DNA of 64,000 nt from an uncultured Lachnospiraceae bacterium (GTDB taxonomy: Bacteria > Bacillota > Clostridia > Lachnospirales > Lachnospiraceae): positions 1 through 64,000 of the forward strand of contig UQWA01000017.1 of assembly GCA_900544685.1 (NCBI GenBank). Reading direction: 5' to 3'. The first letter of the stretch is position 1. Each line of letters begins with the position of its first letter. The notes beneath the pieces were generated by a model. That model was not told the origin of the DNA and searched no databases. It saw only the letters and a list, made by a program, of their open reading frames with translations. This document shows positions 51,010-58,528 of this stretch, piece by piece. Made by a program: the position numbers and the translations under genes.

Positions 51010-52380
51010 TTATTTAGATGTCAGCACTTCTACTATTTTTTCGAAGTGCATGAAATGGGATGCCTTCACCAGAATGGTATCCTCTTTCTGAAGCAGTCCC
51101 GGAATTGCTTCCAGAGCCTCCTCCAGTGTATCCATATGAACTACTTGCATCTGTGGGTTCGTCTCTTTTGCTGACATCGCCATATGCGCTGACAGTGTCC
51201 CAACGCAGATCAGTAACTGGATATCCTGTTTCCCAGCTTCTGCGCCTACTTCTTCGTGAAGCTGTTTTTCATTCTCACCAAGTTCTCCCATATCACCAAG
51301 GATTGCCACCTTCCGCCCCAGTGCATCGTGAAGCACCTTCAGAGATGCTTTCATGGATACCGGATTGGCATTGTAACAGTCATCCACTACCGTATATTCT
51401 CCGGTTTCTATGATGTGGAATCTTCCACTTAAGGACTCCAGTTTCTCGATTCCCCTTTTAATCTCTTCTGTGGTCATACCAAGAGACAATCCCACAGCGG
51501 TTCCTGCCAGAGCATTATATACCATATGGTATCCAGGGATCGGGATAGTTACATCAAAATCTCCCTGCTCAGTACAAATGGTACACGCAATCCCCTTCAG
51601 TCCCAGACTGTGTATATTCGTGGCATAAATCTTCCGGTCACTGTTAATTCCAAAAAAGACCGGCGTGATTCCCTTTACATCATGTAATGTGGCAAGTTTA
51701 TCATCATCTCCGTTAAGAATGATGGTTCCATCCTCTGCAATATAATCAAAAATCTCTGATTTGGCTCTCAGTACACCATCTCGGTCTCCCAGGAATTCCA
51801 GATGGCATTGTCCGATGTTAGTCATCACACAGATGTCCGGTCTGGCAATCTTACTTAAACGGTGCATCTCGCCAAAATTACTGATTCCCATTTCCAGAAC
51901 TGCAATCTCATCCTCTTCCCGCAGACGGAAAACGGTGAGCGGAAGTCCCAGTTCATTGTTAAAGTTCCCCAGAGTCTTCAAAACTCTGTACTTTTCAGAC
52001 AATACAGAAGCAATCATTTCTTTGGTACTTGTCTTTCCCACACTTCCTGTAATGCCTACTACTTTCATATCTAACTGTTTTCTGTAAAATTCTGCAATAT
52101 CCTTGATTGCCTGAAGGGACGATTCCACCAGTATGTAAGCTCCTGCCGGATGCTCCGGTGCCTGTTCACAGATCACACAGAGTGCTCCCTGCTCAAACAC
52201 TGCCGGAATAAACCGGTGTGCATCTACCTTTTCACCTTTGATGGCTACAAACAGGCTGTCTTTTCCTGCCTTACGGCTGTCAGTGGTAATATCTGCAATC
52301 GTTTTTTCTTTTGCCTCTTCCGTACCATAGTAAGTTCCGCTGCAGGCTGCTGCGATATTGCCCAGTGTCATATTTTTCAT
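51010..52380 (-). CDS. murF: UDP-N-acetylmuramoyl-tripeptide:D-alanyl-D-alanine ligase
   Basis: A 456-residue Mur ligase. ATP-binding GSVGKTSTKEM near residue 112, the HGNFNNELGLPLTVF region and the C-terminal ligase domain (VDDCYNANPVSMKA) are typical of MurF. It adds the D-Ala-D-Ala made by Ddl, whose gene lies immediately upstream (26 bases), so the two enzymes of the same step are co-transcribed. Confidence 0.96.
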   Translation of the reverse strand: MKNMTLGNIAAACSGTYYGTEEAKEKTIADITTDSRKAGKDSLFVAIKGEKVDAHRFIPAVFEQGALCVICEQAPEHPAGAYILVESSLQAIKDIAEFYRKQLDMKVVGITGSVGKTSTKEMIASVLSEKYRVLKTLGNFNNELGLPLTVFRLREEDEIAVLEMGISNFGEMHRLSKIARPDICVMTNIGQCHLEFLGDRDGVLRAKSEIFDYIAEDGTIILNGDDDKLATLHDVKGITPVFFGINSDRKIYATNIHSLGLKGIACTICTEQGDFDVTIPIPGYHMVYNALAGTAVGLSLGMTTEEIKRGIEKLESLSGRFHIIETGEYTVVDDCYNANPVSMKASLKVLHDALGRKVAILGDMGELGENEKQLHEEVGAEAGKQDIQLLICVGTLSAHMAMSAKETNPQMQVVHMDTLEEALEAIPGLLQKEDTILVKASHFMHFEKIVEVLTSK

Positions 52381-52406
52381 ATGGAGTATGCTCCTAAACT
52401 ATTTCA

Positions 52407-53432
52407 TTATTTTAATGATACGTTTATCAGTCTGTCACACAGATCCTCAAAAGACATGCCCAGTGCGGCTGCCTCCTGCGGAAGAAGGCTGGTCGGTGTC
52501 ATGCCCGGAAGGGTATTGGCCTCCAGACAGTACATATTATTGGATTCATCCATCATAAAGTCCAGTCTCGCATAGTTTTCCAGCCGAAGTACCTGATACC
52601 CCATCTCTGCGATGCGCTGCATCTTGGCTGTCAGTTCTTCAGATAATTCTGCCGGGCAAGTCTCAATTGTGCTGCCCGCCTGATATTTATTCTTATAATC
52701 GTAGAATCCTACCAGTGGCGCAATCTCGATAATCGGATATGCCTTACCGTCTACCACACCCACTGAAAATTCTCTGCCCTTTACGTATTCTTCTACTACC
52801 AGTTTTTCTTCATAGGAAAAACCGTCCTTCAGAGCCTGAGTGAATTCTTCCTCTGTCTTCACGATATATACGCCTACACTGGAACCTCCGCATGCTGTCT
52901 TCACTACACATGGAAAGCTGAATCCCAGTGCTTCTGCACTCTTCGGTGCATCGCCTTTTCGAAGGATGATCCCCTTCGGGGTCGGCACGCCGTTTTCCAT
53001 AAATAACTGCTTGGTAATACTCTTATCCATGGCAATGGCACTTCCCAGATAACCGCTTCCCGTATAAGGAATTCCCATCAGATCAAAGGTTGCCTGTACG
53101 CGTCCGTCTTCTCCACATGCTCCATGGAGTGCCAGGAATACCACATCTGCCGCATTGCAGATCTCCAGTACTTTCGGTCCGAAGAAAGACCTTCTCTCCT
53201 TCTGGATCTTCTCGATCTGATCATTAAAACTGCTCATATATGCGACCTCTTTATCCAGGTCAAAAGGATCTGTAAATATGGTATCTGCACATGCATCTTC
53301 CTTCCCACAGAATACATCCAGAAGGACTGCCTGATGTCCTTTTTTTCTAAGGGCTTCGCATACCTTGCTTCCTGATACTATGGATATTTCTCTCTCTGTG
53401 CTGGTACCACCCGCCAGAACTGCTATTTTCAT
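52407..53432 (-). CDS. ddl: D-alanine--D-alanine ligase
   Basis: A 341-residue ATP-grasp enzyme. Motifs: GGTSTEREIS at the start, LHGACGEDGRVQA, GSAIAMDKSITKQ, EEYVKGREFSVGV and the metal-binding MYCLEANTLPGMT. It makes the D-Ala-D-Ala dipeptide for peptidoglycan; the omega-loop tyrosine is consistent with ordinary alanine use, not lactate. First gene of the ddl-murF-DUF1002 unit. Confidence 0.96.
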   Translation of the reverse strand: MKIAVLAGGTSTEREISIVSGSKVCEALRKKGHQAVLLDVFCGKEDACADTIFTDPFDLDKEVAYMSSFNDQIEKIQKERRSFFGPKVLEICNAADVVFLALHGACGEDGRVQATFDLMGIPYTGSGYLGSAIAMDKSITKQLFMENGVPTPKGIILRKGDAPKSAEALGFSFPCVVKTACGGSSVGVYIVKTEEEFTQALKDGFSYEEKLVVEEYVKGREFSVGVVDGKAYPIIEIAPLVGFYDYKNKYQAGSTIETCPAELSEELTAKMQRIAEMGYQVLRLENYARLDFMMDESNNMYCLEANTLPGMTPTSLLPQEAAALGMSFEDLCDRLINVSLK

Positions 53433-53476
53433 TTTGCTACCTCTTTTTTATTTTGTCTCATTTTAGTATACTCAAA

Positions 53477-53510
53477 AGGAAGTAATAACACAAGTGCATT
53501 ATTACTTCCT
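53477..53510 (-). terminator. Terminator after the aminotransferase gene
   Basis: A 12-bp perfect stem (53477-53488 with 53499-53510) then TTTTGAG on the minus strand, located between the aminotransferase stop and ddl. Confidence 0.75.
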
Positions 53511-53547
53511 CTATCTTAAGATTTTATGATGCCAGAAGCATCATTTT

Positions 53548-54837
53548 CTATTTATTCTCCAGAATCTTATCGATACTTACCAGCTTTACGCTCAGTACGA
53601 ATACTTCTGCTGCTGCTGCCAGTTCTTCCGGTGTTGGAAAGGACGGTGCAATACGGATGTTGCTGTCCTGCGGATCTTTGCCATATGGGTAGGTAGCTCC
53701 TGCCTTGGTCATGATCACACCAGCTTCTTTTGCTTTAGCTACGATTGCCTTGGCACATCCAGGCATGGCATCAAAGGAGATAAAGTATCCTCCCTTTGGT
53801 CTGCTCCAGCTTCCAATCTCCAGACCACCCAGTTCTTTATCCAGAACAGAGATCACTGCTTCAAACTTCGGACGCAGGATAGCCGCATGCTTTCTCATGT
53901 GTTCGTGCATACCATCCATGTCTTTAAAGAAACGTACATGGCGAAGCTGATTCAGCTTGTCGTGGCCAATAGTCTGATAATTCATGTATCTTCTTGCATC
54001 TGCCAGATTTGCTTCGGATGCAGCCATTGCTGCGATACCAGATCCCGGGAAGCTTACCTTGGATGTGGAGATAAACTTATACACCAGATCCGGATTGCCT
54101 GCTTTTTCACATTCAGAGAGCAGTTCCAGAATCACATCCTGATCATCATCGTATAAATGATGGATGGAATATGCATTATCCCAGAAAATACGGAAATCTG
54201 GTGCTGCCGGTTTTAAGTGTGCAAAACGAAGTACTGTCTCATCTGAATAAGAGATTCCTGTTGGATTGGAATACTTCGGTACACACCAGATACCTTTAAT
54301 ATATGGGTCACTGGATACCAGTTCTTCTACCATATCCATATCCGGACCGGTTGGAAGAAGCGGTACATTAATCATTTCAATGCCAAAAAATTCAGTAATT
54401 CCAAAGTGTCTGTCATATCCAGGTACTGGGCAGAGGAACTTCACCGGTTTATCCAGCTTGCTCCACGGTGTATGTCCACACACACCCATAACCATGGCAC
54501 GTGCCACTGTATCAAACATTACGTTCAGACTAGAGTTACCATAGATCAGGATATTCTTTTCCGGAACCTCTGACATATCTGCCAGCAGCTTTCTTGCTTC
54601 CGGAATACCATCCATTACACCGTAGTTTCTGCAGTCTACGCCAGATTCACAGACCATGTCAGAAGTACTGTTCAGTATATCCATCATTCCGTTAGACAGA
54701 TTCAGCTGTGCTGCTGCAGGCTTTCCTCTGGACATATCCAGCTTCAGGTTTCTGTTCTGAACCTCTTTAAACTTCTGCTCCAGCATGTCTTTTTCATGCA
54801 GTAACTGTTCCTTGCTCATTTCTTTGTAACCAGACAT
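53548..54837 (-). CDS. Aspartate aminotransferase, MocR-type subgroup Ic
   Basis: A 429-residue PLP enzyme. Start MSGYKEMSKEQ, then LDMSRGKPAA, YGVMDGIPEARKL and the PLP-lysine in FISTSKVSFPGSG; the order and length match the subgroup seen as Corynebacterium AspT, distinct from classical AspC. It interconverts aspartate and oxaloacetate. The ATG at 54837 follows AGGAGG by 8 bases. It is separated from the upstream acetyltransferase gene by a short copy of repeat family B. Confidence 0.88.
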   Translation of the reverse strand: MSGYKEMSKEQLLHEKDMLEQKFKEVQNRNLKLDMSRGKPAAAQLNLSNGMMDILNSTSDMVCESGVDCRNYGVMDGIPEARKLLADMSEVPEKNILIYGNSSLNVMFDTVARAMVMGVCGHTPWSKLDKPVKFLCPVPGYDRHFGITEFFGIEMINVPLLPTGPDMDMVEELVSSDPYIKGIWCVPKYSNPTGISYSDETVLRFAHLKPAAPDFRIFWDNAYSIHHLYDDDQDVILELLSECEKAGNPDLVYKFISTSKVSFPGSGIAAMAASEANLADARRYMNYQTIGHDKLNQLRHVRFFKDMDGMHEHMRKHAAILRPKFEAVISVLDKELGGLEIGSWSRPKGGYFISFDAMPGCAKAIVAKAKEAGVIMTKAGATYPYGKDPQDSNIRIAPSFPTPEELAAAAEVFVLSVKLVSIDKILENK

Positions 54838-54872
54838 CTTTTTTTCCTCCTCGTAAAACATATATCATGCAT

Positions 54873-54905
54873 CTGTTCAGTATCTTCACAATGTGTTCTG
54901 AACAG
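54873..54905. repeat. Short copy of repeat family B
   Basis: CTGTTCAGTATCTTCACA followed within 8 bases by GTTCTGAACAGTT; the termini (54873-54880 and 54898-54905) match those of the 18234-18366 element, whose hairpin core is absent here. Forms a perfect 8-bp stem itself. Confidence 0.5.
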
Positions 54906-54945
54906 TTCATTATATCTTTAGGATCGATATCCGATCCCTGATACC

Positions 54946-55878
54946 TTAATCATTCTCTGTACGGTCAAAAAATCCTTCCTGACCAAGTTCCTGAGTCTGC
55001 ACACTGCCTCTGACTTTGAACTTAAGCTCTGGATTCTTAATGCTGACTCTGGTCTGATCCGGTACGGATGAAGTAATAAATGCATTACTTCCAATAACAG
55101 CACCTTCCCCGATAACCGTCTCTCCTCCCAGAATGGATGCTCCAGAATAAACCGTCACATTGTCCTTCAGTGTTGGATGACGCTTGGTACTGCGCAGAGA
55201 CTGACCTCCTCTTGTAGAAAGTGCTCCCAGAGTAACACCCTGATAAATCTTCACATTGTTGCCGATGGTGGTAGTCTCTCCCACTACCACACCGGTTCCA
55301 TGGTCGATAAAGAAATATTCTCCAATGGTTGCTCCCGGATGGATGTCAATTCCCGTAAGATTATGTGCATATTCTGTCATAATACGCGGAATCATCGGCA
55401 CTCCCAGTAAAAACAGTTCATGGGCAATACGGTTCACCGAAATGGCAAATACGCCCGGATAGGAGAAAATGACTTCGTCCGTATTATAAGCCGCCGGGTC
55501 TCCGTCATAGGCAGCCTGAACATCTTTTGCCAGCATACCGCGGATATCCGGTATTTTCTCCAGAAACTGTCCTGTGGTCTTCTCTGCCTTCTCTTTGGCT
55601 TCTTTTTCCGAAAGGCTGTCACCAGACACATATTTCAAGGCTTTCTTTACCTGCTTTGTCAGATTATACTGAATATCCTCCAGCAGATCTCCCACATAAT
55701 ATTTTACGCTGTCTCCGCTCAGCTTCTTCTGGCTGAAATACCCGGGAAACAGAACTTTTCGCACATTCTCAAGAATCTCTATTATCACTTCCCGGTTCAG
55801 ATGATTCTCTGAATCGATGTTGCTGATAATGGGATATTCTTTGTAATTCTCCAATATAGATGTTACCAGTCCGTCCAT
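54946..55878 (-). CDS. Serine O-acetyltransferase (EpsC type)
   Basis: A 310-residue hexapeptide-repeat enzyme making O-acetylserine for cysteine synthesis. The N-terminal helical domain is followed by a left-handed beta helix with GIDIHPGATIGEYFFIDHG, TTIGNNVKIYQGVTLGALS and GASILGGETVIGEGAVIG. The ATG at 55878 gives the MDGLVTS start, 5 bases after GGAGG. The leader carries copy 2 of repeat family A. No cysK gene is next to it. Confidence 0.92.
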   Translation of the reverse strand: MDGLVTSILENYKEYPIISNIDSENHLNREVIIEILENVRKVLFPGYFSQKKLSGDSVKYYVGDLLEDIQYNLTKQVKKALKYVSGDSLSEKEAKEKAEKTTGQFLEKIPDIRGMLAKDVQAAYDGDPAAYNTDEVIFSYPGVFAISVNRIAHELFLLGVPMIPRIMTEYAHNLTGIDIHPGATIGEYFFIDHGTGVVVGETTTIGNNVKIYQGVTLGALSTRGGQSLRSTKRHPTLKDNVTVYSGASILGGETVIGEGAVIGSNAFITSSVPDQTRVSIKNPELKFKVRGSVQTQELGQEGFFDRTEND

Positions 55879-55890
55879 ACATCCTCCATT

Positions 55891-56031
55891 TTCAAGAATG
55901 CCTCGGCATTCTTGCTGCGAGATGCGCATCATACAATGCATGACATACTTCTTCTGCGTATCTCTGCAATCCTGCCGGAGGCTATATTAGATGGGGATTG
56001 CCCCCACCACTGATACTGATTTGTTGCTCGC
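55891..56031 (-). repeat. Structured intergenic repeat, family A copy 2 (acetyltransferase leader)
   Basis: About 140 bases closely matching 20034-20177, in the same orientation relative to its downstream gene (13 bases before the ATG against 28 in map). It lacks the outer arm of the long stem. Within the inner hairpin, GCATGAC in copy 1 is GTATGAT here: two C-to-T changes that keep pairing as G-U. The rest of the gap to the tRNA (56032-56234) holds no feature I can name. Confidence 0.7.
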
Positions 56032-56234
56032 TTTTTCCAAACACATTATTACTAGTACAGCATACAAAAATTAACTGGACTAATAATGCAGAATGGAAAT
56101 TCAGGCAAGTTATGTGATACAGTTATTTGCAGTATGATGTACTAGGAAGTATAGCACATTTGTTTTCTGATATGCAAGAATTCTGACCGTTCCTGTCATT
56201 AAAAAAATTAGACGAAATTCTATAAATTTTCTGC

Positions 56235-56263
56235 TTGACAGATCCCCCCCTATCTATTATAAT
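56235..56263 (+). promoter_or_regulatory. Consensus promoter of the tRNA operon
   Basis: TTGACA (56235-56240), 17-base spacer with a C-tract, TATAAT (56258-56263); starts about 45 bases before tRNA-Phe. Full consensus, as expected for stable RNA genes. Confidence 0.95.
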
Positions 56264-56307
56264 GTCAGATGTGTCAGACATGACATGAGAAACATAATTT
56301 GTTTCCT

Positions 56308-56380
<73 letters not shown>

Positions 56381-56422
56381 TTTGATTCATCTTCGATGGA
56401 TCTCTACAATTTATTTTCATTT

Positions 56423-56493
56423 GCGGGTGTAGTTCAATGGTAGAACACCAGCCTTCCAAGCTGGATACGTGGGTTCGATTCCCATCACCCGCT
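56423..56493 (+). tRNA. tRNA-Gly (UCC)
   Basis: A complete 71-base cloverleaf: acceptor GCGGGTG/CACCCGC, D arm TAGTTCAATGGTAGAA, anticodon stem CCAGC/GCTGG with loop CTTCCAA (UCC), T arm GGGTTCGATTCCC. CCA not encoded; a T-run follows. Co-transcribed with tRNA-Phe. Confidence 0.97.
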
Positions 56494-56524
56494 TTTTTTC
56501 ATGCTCCAGGCATGATTTAATGTA

Positions 56525-56576
56525 AAAGATCATCCATCCGTAACTGATTTATTCGTTATAGATGGATGATCTTTTT
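56525..56576. terminator. Bidirectional terminator of the tRNA operon and spoIIQ-like gene
   Basis: A 14-bp perfect stem (56525-56538 with 56561-56574) with T tracts on both strands. Confidence 0.85.
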
Positions 56577-56653
56577 AATGCGTATAGGTCTATGGTTTAT
56601 GATAAGCAAATTTTTTACAGTTTTGCGTCAGCGAGCCTTGAGGAGCGGTTGTT

Positions 56654-57454
56654 TTACTCCAGATACAGGCACGGATCTACGATCTTTCCGTCTTTTTTCA
56701 TCGCAAAATACAGATTACTGCCTTCTTCGCAATAATACTTAGTCGGCTCGCTGACATATCCCAGAAGCTGTCCCTGCTCCACTACTTCACCTTCTGAAAC
56801 AGCTACTTCTTTCAGTTCTCCATAGATTAATTCGTAATTATTTCCTATGTTCATCGTCAGTGTAGTTCCCGTCTCCTCATTCATTGCAATACTTTCCACA
56901 ATACCTTTGGCAGATGCCACTACCGGATTGCCTGCTTCACTGCCAATGATCAGTGCCGGATTGTATTTATACTCATTCAGGGTTTTAAAATATACGGTTC
57001 CATCCATACTATAATCCATCAGAATGGTTCCTGCAGCCGGCCATGACAGAGTCGCATCTTCCGAAAACTGTACAGTAGGTGAAATCACACTGCCAGATAC
57101 CACCGGATCTGCCTCTTCCGTTTCTATTTCTATTTCTGTTTCTATTTCTATTTCTGTTTCTCTTCCTTTTTCTGTCTCTGCCTTTGTTTTTACTTCAGAT
57201 GCTTTTATGCTTTTTGCTGCTGATGCTGTTATATCCGCCTGCGGATTCTGGTATTCCTGCAGTGGATTCTGCACCTTCTTCTGCTGTGCACCGGTTCCGG
57301 ACGCCTCCTTTACCTCTTCCGTCTGCTCTGTCTCTGTGGTCACAGGATAACTTGTCCGATAGGAAGCAAAAGCTACTATTCCCACCAGCACAAGTGTGAG
57401 GACGCCTAAAGTTCCCCTTCTTCTGATAAAACCAAATAATTTTTCATTTTCCAT
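56654..57454 (-). CDS. spoIIQ: SpoIIQ-like degenerate M23 (LytM) protein
   Basis: A 266-residue protein: one membrane segment (about 18-35), a low-complexity Glu/Thr/Ile linker (residues about 95-115) and a LytM-like domain (about 135-266). All zinc ligands of M23 peptidases appear replaced: the G-x-D segment is NPALII, the His of the T/Y-x-H strand is YGEL, and the HLHFE segment is NLYFAM. SpoIIQ proteins of the engulfment complex often lack an active site. Placement right after spoIID supports the name. ATG at 57454 is preferred to a GTG nine bases upstream. Confidence 0.8.
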   Translation of the reverse strand: MENEKLFGFIRRRGTLGVLTLVLVGIVAFASYRTSYPVTTETEQTEEVKEASGTGAQQKKVQNPLQEYQNPQADITASAAKSIKASEVKTKAETEKGRETEIEIETEIEIETEEADPVVSGSVISPTVQFSEDATLSWPAAGTILMDYSMDGTVYFKTLNEYKYNPALIIGSEAGNPVVASAKGIVESIAMNEETGTTLTMNIGNNYELIYGELKEVAVSEGEVVEQGQLLGYVSEPTKYYCEEGSNLYFAMKKDGKIVDPCLYLE

Positions 57455-57493
57455 AGTATCCACCTCGTAATCAATGTTCTAAGTATCTACCTG

Positions 57494-57522
57494 TAGCATT
57501 GCCACTTACGAGAGAAATATAC
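57494..57522 (-). promoter_or_regulatory. Possible sigma-F promoter of the spoIIQ-like gene
   Basis: Minus strand GTATA (57518-57522) and, 14 bases on, GGCAATGCTA (57494-57503). The GTATA and GG match the forespore sigma-F/G consensus; the -10 has two mismatches and spacing is one short. Confidence 0.3.
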
Positions 57523-57540
57523 TGTCTGTCGGTTACTTTT

Positions 57541-58401
57541 TTACCGGTCGCAAATATGTTCCAGTCTGGTTTTGTCAAAAAAATATGCCAGAATTTCCTG
57601 ATATCCGGTTCCGTTTTTCGCCAGCTGCCGTGCAGTGTACTGACTCATCCCTAATCCATGTCCATTCCCACTGGTGATTACAAAAATGCCATCTCCGTTT
57701 TTTTCCAGTCTGAAAGCCGCCGAGGGCAGTCCCAGTTTAATTCGGAATTCTTCCCCGGACATCTCTGCATCATCCAGCTTTAGCCGCAAAACATACCCTG
57801 CACTGTCTTTTTCTTCAATCTCCATATTTCTCCAGGAATCGTCAATCTGAATACTCTGTCGGTAATCCGGTGCATCTTTGTCTCCCGGGCATGCCTTGCT
57901 GCTCAGATAAGGATACTGATCTGAATGAAATACTTCACTTCCATTTCTGGTCTGCCCTGCACTGATCTTATGATACGACGCCAGAATTGGCTCTCCGTCA
58001 TAAGTCAGAATCTGTCCCCTGGTTGCCTTCTGTGCCTTTCGGAACTTCTCACCATATCCATTTAATTCCATATCCGTCAGAGACATCCGCTCTTTCTCTC
58101 GCACCTTACCTGCCAGCAGTTGACGATAGGCGTTAGTACGCACCAGCACCATCTGGGCTTTCACCGCTTCTTCTTCCGTATCCGCAGGCAGTTCTGCCGC
58201 TGTGACTTCCAGTACGTATTCTTCCAGACTGATTGTTTCCGTCTCATCACCCGATTTTACGGAAATATATCGTGTTTCTCTCTGAATTTTTTCGTAAATC
58301 TGACTCATTTTTCCATGCAGCAGCATGGTGATCATCCAGGGCAGTATCACAACCACCAGAAGCACCGTCAGAACCTGTTCCGTATAGAATTTCAGTTTCA
58401 T
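57541..58401 (-). CDS. spoIID: Stage II sporulation protein D, peptidoglycan lytic transglycosylase
   Basis: A 286-residue membrane-anchored protein (anchor about 8-28). The SpoIID core has AAELPADTEEEAVKAQ with the catalytic Glu70, YHKISAGQTRNGSEVF (cluster of the active site) and the GHGLGMSQYTARQLA helix near the C terminus. In engulfment SpoIID cuts glycan strands in the mother cell. A good sigma-E promoter precedes it. The ATG at 58401 follows GGAGG by 8 bases. It is followed by the spoIIQ-like gene 86 bases later. Confidence 0.93.
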   Translation of the reverse strand: MKLKFYTEQVLTVLLVVVILPWMITMLLHGKMSQIYEKIQRETRYISVKSGDETETISLEEYVLEVTAAELPADTEEEAVKAQMVLVRTNAYRQLLAGKVREKERMSLTDMELNGYGEKFRKAQKATRGQILTYDGEPILASYHKISAGQTRNGSEVFHSDQYPYLSSKACPGDKDAPDYRQSIQIDDSWRNMEIEEKDSAGYVLRLKLDDAEMSGEEFRIKLGLPSAAFRLEKNGDGIFVITSGNGHGLGMSQYTARQLAKNGTGYQEILAYFFDKTRLEHICDR

Positions 58402-58420
58402 ACACATACCCTCCCAGAAT

Positions 58421-58449
58421 ATTGTATGAATTACAAAGAAAAGTTATAC
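58421..58449 (-). promoter_or_regulatory. Sigma-E-type promoter of spoIID
   Basis: Minus strand GTATAAC (58443-58449), 14-base spacer, CATACAAT (58421-58428). The -10 is a full match to the sigma-E consensus CATACAxT, and spoIID belongs to that regulon in Bacillus. Confidence 0.75.
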
Positions 58450-58495
58450 ACAAAAGAGGAACCATACACACATGGCATGTGTACAGTCCCTCTTT
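58449..58495 (-). terminator. glgP terminator
   Basis: Long stem pairing AAAGAGG-x-ACTGTACACATG with its downstream complement ending CCTCTTTT, after the glgP stop; overlaps the spoIID -35 region. Confidence 0.75.
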
Positions 58496-58528
58496 TTCAT
58501 ACATCCGTGCTTTACACGAAAACTATTC

